From: Caulobacter vibrioides
GTDB lineage: Bacteria; Pseudomonadota; Alphaproteobacteria; Caulobacterales; Caulobacteraceae
NCBI RefSeq assembly: GCF_002858865.1
Contig: NZ_PJRR01000018.1
Location: 1 to 64,000, forward strand
Direction: 5' to 3'
DNA: 64,000 nucleotides
Below are positions 18,481 through 27,979 of this stretch, one piece after another. Each line of letters opens with the position of its first letter. Within the stretch, counting starts at the first letter, position 1. The position numbers were made by a program, and so were the translations under genes. Under the pieces are notes generated by a model. The model searched no databases. It was given only the letters and a program-made list of their open reading frames with translations, and was not told the DNA's origin.

Positions 18481-19310
18481 TTCACCTGGGCGGGGACGTC
18501 GACGTCACAATTGGTGAAGCTGGAGCCCAGCTCGCCCTGGCGCTTGGTCACCAGAGCCTTGAACGCGGGGCCGCGCGTGTCCATGACCTGGATCGTCGGG
18601 CGCTTGTCAGCCGGGATGTCGGCCAGAACCTTCACGCTCAGCATCTTGTCCTGCGGGTCCGGCACGGGCTCGCCGGTCTTGATGGCCTTGACCACATCCA
18701 CGCCCTGCAGCACGCGGCCGAAGGCCGTGTAGGTCTTGTCGAGGCCCGCGTTCGCAGCGCGCATGAAGTAGAACTGGCTGTTGGCGCTGTTCGGGTCACC
18801 CGCCCGCGCCATGCCCACCACGCCGGGGCAGAAGTTGCCCCAGGTCGACACCTTGCGGTCGGCGGTCATGACGGCCAGGGCGGAGGGCTGGCTGGTGACG
18901 GGCAGCGCGTAGACCCAGCCCGACTCGTTGCTGCCCACCTTGAAACCGGCGCCCAGCGGCATGTCGGCGCCGCGACGGAAGTTGAACTCCGCAGTCAGGT
19001 CCGGGAGGTCCGATCCGCCCTCCCCGGTGTTTTTCGGGTCGCCCGTCTGGGCCATGAAATCCGAGATCACGCGGAAGAAGGTCAGGCCGTCATAGAAGCC
19101 GCTCTTGGCCAAGCCGCGCACGCGCTCGACGTGGTTCGGCGCGACCTCGGGATAGAGCTCGGCGATGATGCGGCCCTTGTTGGTCTCGACCACCAGGACA
19201 TTGTTGGGATCGGGCGTGCGCCAGTCAGACACGGCCTGGGCCGAGGCCGCGCCAAAGGAAACCGTGGTGGCGGCCAGCGCCAGCGCGGCGGCGGTCATGG
19301 CGAGCTTCAT
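18477..19310 (-). CDS. periplasmic cyclophilin-type peptidyl-prolyl isomerase (paralog 1)
   Basis: 277 residues. The signal peptide MKLAMTAAALALAATTVSFGAASAQ is followed by the same layout as the next gene: DWRTPDPNNVLVVETNKGRI, TFFRVISDFMAQTGDPKNTGEGG, an insert, FCPGVVGMARAGDPNSANSQFYFM, and a C-terminal NCDVDVPAQVK. The two exported cyclophilins are clearly a tandem duplication. Paired cysteines are conserved. Likely folding helper for envelope proteins. Confidence 0.88.
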   Translation of the reverse strand: MKLAMTAAALALAATTVSFGAASAQAVSDWRTPDPNNVLVVETNKGRIIAELYPEVAPNHVERVRGLAKSGFYDGLTFFRVISDFMAQTGDPKNTGEGGSDLPDLTAEFNFRRGADMPLGAGFKVGSNESGWVYALPVTSQPSALAVMTADRKVSTWGNFCPGVVGMARAGDPNSANSQFYFMRAANAGLDKTYTAFGRVLQGVDVVKAIKTGEPVPDPQDKMLSVKVLADIPADKRPTIQVMDTRGPAFKALVTKRQGELGSSFTNCDVDVPAQVK

Positions 19311-19440
19311 GGAGTACCCCGAACAGAACAGTCGGAGCCGGGCGTAGAACGGCGCGGCCTTTCCGACAAGTGCGGCGACCGTTCAAGCGCAGGAATTCGG
19401 CGGCTTCGGGGCGAGCGCCTCGTTGTTTTGTCGCCAAGGG

Positions 19441-19920
19441 TCACGCTTCATCAAATGTCTTCACTAGGAGCAAAGTCGTGAGACCGCTTCTCCATTCCTC
19501 ATCCGGATACTGATCGACCTCGCGATAGCCACGCTTGGCGTAAAACGCGCGAGAACGTGTATTGAAGGTATCGGTCTCAAGGCGCGCGGCGGTGTACCCA
19601 GCGCGGGCAATCTCATCTTCAGCCATATCCATCAGGCGAGCGCCAATACCCCTCCGGGCATGACTTGCGCGCACGTGAAGCGCATTGACGAAATCGGCGT
19701 CCCAATCGACGAAGCCCACAACCTCGTCGTCCGTCTCGGCCACCCAGAAAAGGGTCCCGCGCTCGGCGACATAGGCCGCTGGCCGGTTCTCACCCGGAAA
19801 AGCCCGCGCGGCGTCGGGCTTGAGCTGAGGAAGCCAAGTGCTCTCGTAGGTATCGTTAAGGATGGCGCAAAGCGCGCTCCCGTCGGTCTGACGCGCGCGA
19901 CGAACCACCAGGCCGGACAA
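19441..19920 (-). CDS. GNAT family N-acetyltransferase
   Basis: 159 residues. The GNAT fold is recognised by VVGFVDWDADFVNALHVRASHARRGIGARLMDMAEDEI (broken at the acetyl-CoA loop RRGIGA) and by ARLETDTFNTRSRAFYAKRGYREV. Substrate unknown. The best start is TTG at 19920, immediately after the coaD stop; GTG a few codons on is possible. The base composition looks less GC-rich than its neighbours, which may mean later acquisition. Confidence 0.8.
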   Translation of the reverse strand: MSGLVVRRARQTDGSALCAILNDTYESTWLPQLKPDAARAFPGENRPAAYVAERGTLFWVAETDDEVVGFVDWDADFVNALHVRASHARRGIGARLMDMAEDEIARAGYTAARLETDTFNTRSRAFYAKRGYREVDQYPDEEWRSGLTTLLLVKTFDEA

Positions 19921-19921
19921 A

Positions 19922-20413
19922 CTAGCCCCTACGGACCTTGGCGAGCAGCTGCTCCGCCACGCCGGGCGGCACGAACTTGCCGATGTCGCCGCCGAGGGTC
20001 GCGATTTCTTTCACCAGCCGTGAAGCAATCGCCTGGTGGCGCGGATCGGCCATCAGGAAGACTGTCTCGATCTCACGATCCAGCTGCTGGTTCATCGCCG
20101 TCATCTGGAATTCGTACTCAAAGTCGGCCACGGCCCGCAGGCCGCGCACGATCATCTGGGCGTTCACGTCACGGGCGAAGTGCATCAGCAGGCTGTCGAA
20201 GGGCCGCACCTCGATCTCGGCGATCTTCTTGAGATGCGCGGTCTCGCGCTCGAGGATCTCAACCCGCTCCTCCAGAGAGAACAGCGGGCCCTTGCCAATA
20301 TTGATCGCGACGCCGATCACCAGCTTGTCGACCAGCTTCACGGCCCGCCCGATGATGTCGAGGTGACCGTTGGTGACCGGATCGAAGGTCCCCGGATAAA
20401 GCCCGACCCGCAT
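19922..20413 (-). CDS. coaD: phosphopantetheine adenylyltransferase CoaD
   Basis: 163 residues. Makes dephospho-CoA from 4'-phosphopantetheine and ATP, the penultimate step of CoA synthesis. The nucleotidyltransferase motif is YPGTFDPVTNGHLDII (T/HxGH), followed by VRGLRAVADFEYEFQMTAMN and the C-terminal SRLVKEIATLGGDIGKFVP. Length and start MRVGLYPGTFDP are canonical. It lies 26 bp after gyrA, so it may be read from the gyrA transcript. Confidence 0.96.
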   Translation of the reverse strand: MRVGLYPGTFDPVTNGHLDIIGRAVKLVDKLVIGVAINIGKGPLFSLEERVEILERETAHLKKIAEIEVRPFDSLLMHFARDVNAQMIVRGLRAVADFEYEFQMTAMNQQLDREIETVFLMADPRHQAIASRLVKEIATLGGDIGKFVPPGVAEQLLAKVRRG

Positions 20414-20439
20414 GCAACCCCCTATTCTGGCTCCGAGGG

Positions 20440-23199
20440 TTACGGGGTCTCGTCCGCCCCGCTGTCCTCGCCCTGGTTGTCGTCCCCGCCGGAATCGGCG
20501 AGGCGCTCGACGCTGACGACGTGCTCGTCCTGCGCGGTGCGGAAGATGGTTACGCCCTGAGTATTCCGCGCCGCAACACGAATTTGCGAGACTGGCACCC
20601 GGATCAGCTGTCCCTGGTCGGTGACGAGAAGGATCTGGTCGCTCTCATCGATGGGGAACGAGCCCACCAGACGGCCGCCTCGCTTGCTCAGATCCTGCGC
20701 CGCAAGGCCCTGACCGCCACGACCCGTGCGACGGAAATCATAGGCGCTGGTCCGCTTGCCGAAGCCTTCCGACGAGACGGTCAGAAGGATTTCCTCGGCA
20801 GCGCCCAGCTCGGCGATGCGCTCGGGCGTCAGGGACGCTTCGCCGACCTCCTCATCGCCGTCATCCGCGGCGGTCGCGGTGTCTTCGCCCTCCTCGCCGT
20901 CGGCGGCGCGCAGCATGGCGCGCTGATGCTTGAGGTAGGCGGCGCGCTCAGCAGGTGTGGCGTCCACGCTGCGCAGCACGGCCATCGAGATGACCTGGTC
21001 GCCGTCCAGCAGCTTCACGCCACGCACGCCGGTCGAGTCGCGGCTGGCGAACACACGCACTTCATCGACCGAGAAGCGGATGCAGCGGCCGGCCGCCGTG
21101 GTCAGCAGCACGTCCTGGTCGGCGTTGCACACCGCCACGCCGACAATGCCATCCCCTTCGTCCAGTTTCATCGCGATCTTGCCGTTGCGGCGCACGTCCA
21201 CGAAGTCGCTGAGCTTGTTGCGGCGGACGCTGCCCGAGCGGGTGGCGAACATCACATCCAGGCCGCCCCAGGTGGCCTCGTCCTCCGGCAGGGCCAGGAT
21301 CGAGGTGATGGTCTCGCCCGGCTCGATCGGCAGCAGATTGACGAACGCCTTGCCGCGCGAATTGGCGACGCCCAGCGGCAGACGCCACACCTTCATCTTG
21401 TAGACCTTGCCGCCCGAGGTGAAGAACAGCAGCGGCGCATGGGTCGAGGCCGAGAACACGCGGGTGACGGCGTCCTCGTTCTTGGTCGCCATGCCCGACT
21501 TGCCCTTCCCGCCCCGGTGCTGGGTGCGGTAGTTGGCCAGCGGCGTGCGCTTGACGTAGCCGCCCATGGTGACGGTGATGACCATGTCCTCGCGGACGAT
21601 CAGGTCTTCGTCTTCCATGTCGGCGTCGCCGTCGACGATCTGGCAGCGGCGCGGAATGGCGAACTTCTCGCGGACCTCGACCAGCTCCTCGCGGACCACG
21701 GCCATGATGTTGGCGCGGTCGGACAGCAGCTCCAGATAGCCGCGGATGGCGTCGGCCAGGGCCGCCGCCTCGTTACCGATCTCGTCACGGCCAAGGCCGG
21801 TCAGGCGCGAGAGGGTCAGGGCCAGGATGGCGCGGGCCTGCTCGTCGGTCAGGCGGATGAGGCCGCCGTCTTCCTGCACGGTGCGCGGGTCGGCGATCAG
21901 CTCGACCAGGGGCAGCATGTCACCGGCCGGCCAGGACTTGGCCACCAGGCGCTCGCGCGCCTCGGTCGGATCCTTGGACGAGCGGATGATGTGGATGAAC
22001 TCGTCGATATTGGCGACGGCGATCGTCAGACCGACCAGCACGTGGCCGCGATCACGGGCCTTGCCCAGCTCGAACTTGGTCCGGCGGACGACGACTTCCT
22101 CGCGGAAGTCGACGAACAGCTGGATCAGCTGGTGCAGGCCCATCTGCTCCGGGCGCCCCCGGTTCAGGGCCAGCATGTTGACGCCGAACGAGCTCTGCAG
22201 CGCGGTGAAGCGATAGAGCTGGTTCAGGATCACCTCGCCCGAGGCGTCGCGCTTCAGCTCGACTACGATGCGCATGCCGTCGCGGTTGGACTCGTCGCGG
22301 ATGTCGGCGACACCCTCGATCTTCTTGTCGCGCACCAGTTCGGCGATGTGCTCGACCAGATTGGCCTTGTTCACCTGATACGGGATCTCGGTGACGATGA
22401 TCGCTTCGCGCCCCGCGCGCAGCTCTTCAACGCTAGCGACGCCGCGCATGATCACCGAGCCACGGCCGGTCAGCAGCGCCTGGCGCGGACCCGCGCGACC
22501 GATGATCTCGCCACCGGTCGGGAAATCGGGGCCGGGCACGAGATCAAGAAGTTGGTCGGTCGTCACGTCCGGCTGATCGATCAGCAGCAGACAGGCGTCG
22601 ATGACCTCGCCCAGGTTATGGGGCGGGATATTGGTGGCCATGCCGACGGCGATGCCGCCCGCGCCGTTGACGAGTAGATTGGGAATCCGCGACGGCAGGA
22701 CGGTCGGTTCCTGCTCCTTGCCATCGTAGTTGTCGGCGAAATCGACCGTGTCCTTGTCGAGATCAGCCAGCAGGGCCATGGCCGGCGGGGCCATCCGGCA
22801 CTCGGTGTAGCGCATGGCCGCGGGCATATCGCCGTCGACCGAGCCGAAATTGCCCTGGCCGTCGATCAAAACCAGACCCATCGAGAACGACTGGGTCATC
22901 CGCACCAGGGTGAAGTAGATCGAGGCGTCGCCGTGCGGGTGATACTTACCCATCACGTCACCGACCACGCGGGCCGACTTGACGTAAGGCCGCTCGGGCG
23001 TCTGCCCTTGCTCATGCATCGAGAACAGCACCCGGCGGTGCACGGGCTTAAGACCGTCGCGCGCGTCCGGCAGGGCGCGGCTGACGATCACGCTCATCGC
23101 GTAATCCAGATACGAGCGGCGGAGTTCGTCCTCGATATTGATCGGGGCGATATCCCCGCGCGAACCGTCAGCGGGGATGGTGTTGTGATCGTCGCTCAA
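20440..23199 (-). CDS. gyrA: DNA gyrase subunit A
   Basis: 919 residues. Breakage-reunion subunit with catalytic Tyr131 in [10 protein letters not shown], GyrA-box QHRGGKG, and a pinwheel C-terminal domain. The quinolone region reads [10 protein letters not shown], with Ala92 and Phe96 where E. coli has Ser83 and Asp87. The C-terminal domain carries an acidic insertion near residues 780-815 ([21 protein letters not shown]). Start [12 protein letters not shown]. It is divergent from sodC, with 124 bp between the starts. Confidence 0.97.
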   Translation of the reverse strand: MSDDHNTIPADGSRGDIAPINIEDELRRSYLDYAMSVIVSRALPDARDGLKPVHRRVLFSMHEQGQTPERPYVKSARVVGDVMGKYHPHGDASIYFTLVRMTQSFSMGLVLIDGQGNFGSVDGDMPAAMRYTECRMAPPAMALLADLDKDTVDFADNYDGKEQEPTVLPSRIPNLLVNGAGGIAVGMATNIPPHNLGEVIDACLLLIDQPDVTTDQLLDLVPGPDFPTGGEIIGRAGPRQALLTGRGSVIMRGVASVEELRAGREAIIVTEIPYQVNKANLVEHIAELVRDKKIEGVADIRDESNRDGMRIVVELKRDASGEVILNQLYRFTALQSSFGVNMLALNRGRPEQMGLHQLIQLFVDFREEVVVRRTKFELGKARDRGHVLVGLTIAVANIDEFIHIIRSSKDPTEARERLVAKSWPAGDMLPLVELIADPRTVQEDGGLIRLTDEQARAILALTLSRLTGLGRDEIGNEAAALADAIRGYLELLSDRANIMAVVREELVEVREKFAIPRRCQIVDGDADMEDEDLIVREDMVITVTMGGYVKRTPLANYRTQHRGGKGKSGMATKNEDAVTRVFSASTHAPLLFFTSGGKVYKMKVWRLPLGVANSRGKAFVNLLPIEPGETITSILALPEDEATWGGLDVMFATRSGSVRRNKLSDFVDVRRNGKIAMKLDEGDGIVGVAVCNADQDVLLTTAAGRCIRFSVDEVRVFASRDSTGVRGVKLLDGDQVISMAVLRSVDATPAERAAYLKHQRAMLRAADGEEGEDTATAADDGDEEVGEASLTPERIAELGAAEEILLTVSSEGFGKRTSAYDFRRTGRGGQGLAAQDLSKRGGRLVGSFPIDESDQILLVTDQGQLIRVPVSQIRVAARNTQGVTIFRTAQDEHVVSVERLADSGGDDNQGEDSGADETP

Positions 23200-23323
23200 G
23201 GGAATTTTTCGCCGTCAGAATCGAACACGGAACTGTCTAAAACTGTTAGCATTCGGACAGGGAAGACGCCACCTTTCGGGGGGCTTCTCCCCACCGTTTC
23301 GCTTGAATCCGAAGGAAAAACGC

Positions 23324-23848
23324 ATGATCCGTCTCTCCGCCGCCGCCGCGCTCGGCCTCGCCGCCGCCCTCGCCGCCTCCCCGGCCCTGGCGCAGACCAG
23401 CGCGACCGCCGTCGTCAAGGCGGGCGACGGCAAGGACGCCGGCGCGGTGACCGTCACCGAAGCCCCGCGCGGCGTGCTCCTCAAGCTCGAACTCAAGGGC
23501 CTGACGCCCGGCTGGCACGCGGTGCATTTCCACGAGAAGGGCGACTGCGGGACCCCGGACTTCAAGTCGGCGGGCGCGCACGTCCACACCGCCGCGACCA
23601 CCGTCCACGGCCTGCTGAACCCCGACGCCAACGATAGCGGCGACTTGCCGAACATCTTCGCCGCAGCAGATGGCGCGGCGACGGCTGAAATCTACTCGCC
23701 GCTCGTTTCGCTGAAGGGCGCCGGCGGCCGCCCCGCCCTGCTGGATGCGGACGGCTCGTCGATCGTCGTTCACGCCAACCCCGACGATCACAAGACTCAG
23801 CCCATCGGCGGCGCCGGCGCGCGGGTGGCTTGCGGGGTGATCAAGTAG
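23324..23848 (+). CDS. sodC: periplasmic Cu/Zn superoxide dismutase SodC
   Basis: 174 residues. Signal peptide MIRLSAAAALGLAAALAASPALAQ. Copper ligands His68/His70 (VHFHEKGDC), bridging His86, zinc His95 (TVHG), Asp107 (SGDLPN), and His in VVHANPDDH; the terminal GARVACGV supplies the disulfide and active-site Arg. The position of the third zinc His (His80 of human SOD1) is Asp104. A periplasmic Cu/Zn SOD is an established Caulobacter enzyme. Start chosen at the ATG with GAAGGA upstream. Confidence 0.94.
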   Translation: MIRLSAAAALGLAAALAASPALAQTSATAVVKAGDGKDAGAVTVTEAPRGVLLKLELKGLTPGWHAVHFHEKGDCGTPDFKSAGAHVHTAATTVHGLLNPDANDSGDLPNIFAAADGAATAEIYSPLVSLKGAGGRPALLDADGSSIVVHANPDDHKTQPIGGAGARVACGVIK

Positions 23849-23855
23849 CCATCAT

Positions 23856-23900
23856 GAGCCTCCTCCCATGGCGGTCCGCCCGCCATGGGAAAGGGCTCTA
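23856..23900. terminator. two-way hairpin between sodC and the DMT permease
   Basis: Inner arms TCCCATGGCGG (23864-23874) and CCGCCATGGGA (23880-23890) are perfect, with an outer GAGCC/GGCTC pair. The right end, AAGGGCTCTA, is identical to the right end of the two 116-bp repeats and again holds the flanking gene's TAG stop (23898-23900). It begins 8 bp after the sodC stop. Confidence 0.7.
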
Positions 23901-24803
23901 GGCCGTTTCCGCCAGCGCCTCTTCGGCCCGCGCGCGCTTTTCCGTCATGGCCACCAGCGCCACGCCGACCATCGTCGCCGCCCCGCCGATCAGCAGTTGC
24001 GGTGTAAGCTTGTCGCCCAGGAAAGCGACGCCGAGCGTGCAGGACACCAGAGGCGTCAGCAGAAAGTACGGCGTCACCCGGCCCGCCTCGCGCCGCTGGA
24101 CCAGCCAGAAGAGCAGCGCGCTGGCGCCGATCGTTGAGACCACCCCCGCGAAGATCACGCACGCCCAGGCGATCGGCGGCGCGGTCATGATCCGTTCTAC
24201 GACCTGGGTCTCGAACGCGAACGACATCGCCAGAAGGCTCGGCGCGGCGAACAGCGCCGTGACCGCCTGCACCTTCAGGGGTTTCGCGCCCGGCGTCATA
24301 CGGACCAGAATCGTCGCCACCGCCCAGCAGGCGCTGGCCAGCACGATCAGGACAATCGCAGGCAGATCACCGGAGGTGTGGGGATCCAGGGTCATCCAGG
24401 CGACCCCGACGAAGGCGACGATCAGGCCCAGAACCGCCGGCAGCCGCATGGTCTCGCCGAGCAGTTTCCAGGCGACCAGGGCCGTGAACGGGATCCAGAG
24501 TTGGCTGGCCACCACCAGGGGGCTCAGCGACTGGCCCATGCCGAACCCGACATAGACGAGACCGAAGTGGATCGGGCCGGTCAGCAGCACGATCGCCGCC
24601 AGTTTCTTGGGCTCGGGGAACGGCGGACGAATGAACGGAAACAGAAAGACCAGCGCGGCCAGGAAACGCAGACCGCCGACGGTCATGGGCGGCAAATAGG
24701 CGGTCGCGACCTTGGCGGCGGCGTTGTTGATCCCCCAGGTCATGATGATCGCGAAGATCGCCAGATACTCCAGGACCGAGAGCGGGGATGACTTGCCGGA
24801 CAT
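23898..24803 (-). CDS. EamA/DMT-superfamily transporter
   Basis: 301 residues with about ten hydrophobic segments in two EamA repeats (IFAIIMTWGINNAAAKVA... and VLIVLASACWAVATILVRM...), typical of drug/metabolite exporters of the inner membrane; substrate cannot be read. Start chosen at MSGKSSPLS; a TTG 12 codons earlier would overlap bioA. It lies 32 bp after bioA on the same strand, so it may be co-transcribed and could export or import a biotin-pathway compound (inference only). Confidence 0.85.
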   Translation of the reverse strand: MSGKSSPLSVLEYLAIFAIIMTWGINNAAAKVATAYLPPMTVGGLRFLAALVFLFPFIRPPFPEPKKLAAIVLLTGPIHFGLVYVGFGMGQSLSPLVVASQLWIPFTALVAWKLLGETMRLPAVLGLIVAFVGVAWMTLDPHTSGDLPAIVLIVLASACWAVATILVRMTPGAKPLKVQAVTALFAAPSLLAMSFAFETQVVERIMTAPPIAWACVIFAGVVSTIGASALLFWLVQRREAGRVTPYFLLTPLVSCTLGVAFLGDKLTPQLLIGGAATMVGVALVAMTEKRARAEEALAETA

Positions 24804-24835
24804 GGCCACGCTTGGACCAGACCCGGCGAGCCCGG

Positions 24836-26098
24836 TCAATCGACGCCGACAACCTGTCGCACCGCCGAGGTGAGCCGCGAAAGATCCTCGTCTGGCGTCG
24901 TGAAGGCCGGCGTCAGATAGACCACCTTGCCCATCGGCCGGATCCAGACGCCCAGGGCGGCGAACCGCGCACAGAGATCCGATACAGGCACGGGCGCCTC
25001 GAACTCGACGACGCCGATCGCGCCCAAGGTGCGGACATCGACCACGCCCTCGCCGGCGCGACAGGGCTCAAGCCCTTCGGCCAACGCCGCCGACACGCGC
25101 GCGACGTTGCGCGCCCAGGCGCCATCCTCGAACAGATCCAGCGAGGCGTTGGCGGCGGCGCAGGCCAGCGGATTGGCCATGTAGGTGGGGCCGTGCATCA
25201 GGGCCGCGCCCGGATCATCCGACCAGAAGGCCTCGAACACATGCCGGCGGGCGACCGCCGCCGACAGCGGCAAGGTTCCGCCGGTCAGCGCCTTGGACAG
25301 GGTGACGATATCCGGCTCGACGCCCGCCGCCTGCATGGCGAACAAGGATCCCGTCCGGCCAAAGCCTGTGAAGATCTCATCGAAGATCAGCAGCACGCCG
25401 TGCTTGTCGGCCAGGCGGCGAAGGGTCCGCAGCACCTCAGGCGGGTGCGGAAGCATCCCGCCTGCGCCCTGGATCAGAGGCTCCACCAGCATGGCGGCGA
25501 TCTCGTGTCCGCGCGCGGCGAGCAGAGCATCGAGCGCCGCTTCGGACGCAGGGTCCCGGGGCAGGTCGGCGATCACCTGAGCGGGCATCACGCCGGCGAA
25601 CAGGCTGTGCATCCCTTCCTCGGGATCGCAGACCGTCATCGTCGCCAGGGTGTCGCCGTGGTAGCCGCCCCGGAAAGCCAGGAACCGTGTACGACCGCCC
25701 ACGCCCCGATTGATCTGGTGCTGCAGCGCCATCTTCATCGCGATCTCGACCGCGACCGAGCCGCTTTCGGCGAAGAAGACATGGTCCAGATCACCCGGCA
25801 GCAGGCGGGCCAGCCGCTTGGCGAGGCGATAGGCGGGTTCATGCGCCAGACCACCGAACATGACATGCGGCATGGTCTCGATCTGCTTGCGCAGCGCGCC
25901 AGCAATATGGGGGTGGTTGTAGCCGTGACAGGCCGTCCACCAGGACGCCAGACCGTCGACCAGTTCACGCCCGTCCTCAAGGATCAGGCGGGCGCCGCGC
26001 GTGGCGACGACCGGCAGTGGAGGCCTGGCGGTCTTCATCTGGCAGTACGGGCGCCAGACGTGCGGTGCGCCTTCGGTTAGCCAGCGAGGATCGGACAT
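24836..26098 (-). CDS. bioA: adenosylmethionine-8-amino-7-oxononanoate aminotransferase BioA
   Basis: 420 residues. PLP enzyme that converts KAPA to DAPA with AdoMet as amino donor. Class III transaminase motifs: HVWRPYCQMKTARPP, DGLASWWTACHGYNHP, HVFFAESGSVAVEIAMKMA, YHGDTLATMTVCDP, LLIFDEIFTGFGRTG and TLSKALTGGTLPLSA with the PLP lysine. Start at MSDPRWLTEGAP. It is divergent from bioF across 70 bp, which should contain both promoters. bioB is not in the window. Confidence 0.95.
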   Translation of the reverse strand: MSDPRWLTEGAPHVWRPYCQMKTARPPLPVVATRGARLILEDGRELVDGLASWWTACHGYNHPHIAGALRKQIETMPHVMFGGLAHEPAYRLAKRLARLLPGDLDHVFFAESGSVAVEIAMKMALQHQINRGVGGRTRFLAFRGGYHGDTLATMTVCDPEEGMHSLFAGVMPAQVIADLPRDPASEAALDALLAARGHEIAAMLVEPLIQGAGGMLPHPPEVLRTLRRLADKHGVLLIFDEIFTGFGRTGSLFAMQAAGVEPDIVTLSKALTGGTLPLSAAVARRHVFEAFWSDDPGAALMHGPTYMANPLACAAANASLDLFEDGAWARNVARVSAALAEGLEPCRAGEGVVDVRTLGAIGVVEFEAPVPVSDLCARFAALGVWIRPMGKVVYLTPAFTTPDEDLSRLTSAVRQVVGVD

Positions 26099-26168
26099 GT
26101 CGCTTTCCGTTTGCGGACTCGGGGCGCCTTGCCTATCCCCCGGCTCGATCCTCGGAAAGGAAAATGAC

Positions 26169-27323
26169 ATGCGGAGCCTCGACGCCTTCGCCGGCCAAAA
26201 GCTGGCGGCTCTCGACGCCCAGAGCCTCAGGCGGCGCCTGTCCCCGACCCGTCGCCACGACGGCGCGGTGGTCGAACGCAACGGCAAGCGGATGATCTCG
26301 TTCTCCTGCAACGACTATCTGAACCTGTCGCAGCACCATCTAGTGCGGGCTGCGGCGGCTGAAGCGGCGTTGAACTACGGCGCCGGCGCGGCGGCCTCGC
26401 GTCTCGTCACCGGCGATCATCCGCTGCTCTCCGACCTCGAAAAGCGGCTGGCGCGCTTGAAGGGAACCGAAGCCGCCTGTGTCTTCGGCTCCGGCTACCT
26501 GGCCAACACCGGGGTGATCCCGACCCTGGTCGGCCCCGGCGACGTCATCCTCATCGACGCTTTGGCCCACGCCTGCATCTGGGCGGGCGCGCAGCTGTCG
26601 GGCGCCAAGGTCGTCAAGTTCGCACACAACGATCCGGCCGATCTCGAGCGGCTTCTGCTCGCCGAGCGCGGCGCGGCCCGCCACGCCCTGGTGGCCACGG
26701 ACGGCGTCTTTTCAATGGACGGCGACATCGCGCCGCTGGACGCTTTGTCGGAGCTTTGCCAGCGCCATGACGCCTGGCTGCTCAGTGACGACGCGCACGG
26801 CGTTGGCGTCCTCGCTGAGGGACGCGGCTCGGGCGCGCTCTTCCCGACCGCCAAGATCCCCCTGCAGATGGGCACATTGTCGAAGGCGCTGGGATCGTAT
26901 GGCGGCTATCTGTGCGGCTCTCAGGCGGTGGTCGACCTTCTGAAGACCCGCGCCCGAACCCTGGTCTATGCGACCGGCCTGCCCCCCGCCTCCGCTGCGG
27001 CGGCGCTGGCTTCGCTGGACCTGATTGCGGCCAACCCGACGATGACCGAAGTCCCGCTGGCCAAGGCGCGGCTGTTCACGCGCCGTCTGGGCCTGCCCGA
27101 GGCCTGCAGCCCCATCGTTCCTGTGGTGCTGGGATCGGCGGAAAGCGCCCTCGCCGCCTCTACGGAATTGCAGAACCAGGGCTTCCTCGTCGTCGCGATC
27201 CGCCCGCCGACAGTTCCAGACGGCACGGCGCGCCTGCGGATCGCATTCAGCGCCGCCCATGAAGACGCCGATATCATCCGACTGGCCGACGCCATCGCCA
27301 AGCTCCGGGAGACCGCCTCGTGA
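26169..27323 (+). CDS. bioF: 8-amino-7-oxononanoate synthase BioF
   Basis: 384 residues. Condenses pimeloyl-ACP/CoA with alanine to KAPA, the substrate of BioA. Motifs: SCNDYLNLSQH, GAAASRLVTGDH, VFGSGYLANTGVIP, LLSDDAHGVGVLAEGRGSG and GTLSKALGSYGG, with the PLP lysine near residue 239. The ATG follows a purine-rich GGAAAGGAAA ribosome site. The last four bases overlap bioD (ATGA type), so bioF-bioD is one unit. Confidence 0.95.
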   Translation: MRSLDAFAGQKLAALDAQSLRRRLSPTRRHDGAVVERNGKRMISFSCNDYLNLSQHHLVRAAAAEAALNYGAGAAASRLVTGDHPLLSDLEKRLARLKGTEAACVFGSGYLANTGVIPTLVGPGDVILIDALAHACIWAGAQLSGAKVVKFAHNDPADLERLLLAERGAARHALVATDGVFSMDGDIAPLDALSELCQRHDAWLLSDDAHGVGVLAEGRGSGALFPTAKIPLQMGTLSKALGSYGGYLCGSQAVVDLLKTRARTLVYATGLPPASAAAALASLDLIAANPTMTEVPLAKARLFTRRLGLPEACSPIVPVVLGSAESALAASTELQNQGFLVVAIRPPTVPDGTARLRIAFSAAHEDADIIRLADAIAKLRETAS

Positions 27324-27979
27324 AATCGCTCTTTGTCGCCGGTACGGGAACCGACCTTGGCAAGACCCATGTCGCTTGCGCCCTTCTGGAGGCTGCGCGC
27401 GCGGGGGGCCTGAGTGTTGACGCCTTCAAGCCCGTGGTCAGCGGCTTTGATCCGGACGCGCCAGACGACAGCGACCCCGCCCGGCTGGCCCGCGCCCTGG
27501 GCCGCCCGGAAGCCTGGACAGACGTTTCGCCGCGTCGCTACCGCGCGCCTTTGGCGCCGAACATCGCCGCGCGGCTGGAAGGCGACACCCTCCAGATGGA
27601 CGACCTCATCACCGATTGTCGCGAGTGGCTGATCGGGCGCGATGTCGGTCTGGCCCTGATCGAAGGCGCAGGCGGGGTGATGTCGCCCATGACCGACGAG
27701 GCGACCAATCTGGACCTGATGGTCGCGCTTGGACTGCCGGTCCTGCTGGTGGCGGGCAGCTATCTGGGCACGGCCAGTCACCTCCTCACGGCGCTGGAGG
27801 TCTTGCGCGCGCGAGGCCTGTCCATCGCGGCGATCGTGGTCAGCGAAAGCCTGGACGCGCCGGACCTGGATCAGACCCTGGGCCTGCTGCGCGCGTTCGA
27901 ACACCAGGCGACGATCCTGAGCGCGCCCCGCGCCGGAACCTGGGACGCAGGGTCGCTGGTCGATCTGCTTATGGCCTAG
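27320..27979 (+). CDS. bioD: dethiobiotin synthetase BioD
   Basis: 219 residues. ATP-dependent closure of the ureido ring of dethiobiotin. P-loop GTGTDLGKTHVACALL, substrate Lys in FKPVVSG, and LIEGAGGVMSPMTDEATNLDLM are diagnostic. The start overlaps the bioF stop. The TAG stop shares the bases CTAG with the stop of the convergent dehydrogenase gene, so there is no intergenic space. Confidence 0.95.
   Translation: MKSLFVAGTGTDLGKTHVACALLEAARAGGLSVDAFKPVVSGFDPDAPDDSDPARLARALGRPEAWTDVSPRRYRAPLAPNIAARLEGDTLQMDDLITDCREWLIGRDVGLALIEGAGGVMSPMTDEATNLDLMVALGLPVLLVAGSYLGTASHLLTALEVLRARGLSIAAIVVSESLDAPDLDQTLGLLRAFEHQATILSAPRAGTWDAGSLVDLLMA

Noticed and set aside
20521-22677. Very long plus-strand open frame (718 codons) opposite gyrA
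   Set aside because: It is the antisense shadow of a high-GC gene; composition is Gln/His/Ala/Arg-rich with no family motifs, and gyrA is certain.
26099-26168. BirA operator between bioA and bioF
   Set aside because: No TTGTAAACC-type dyad could be found in the 70-bp divergent region.
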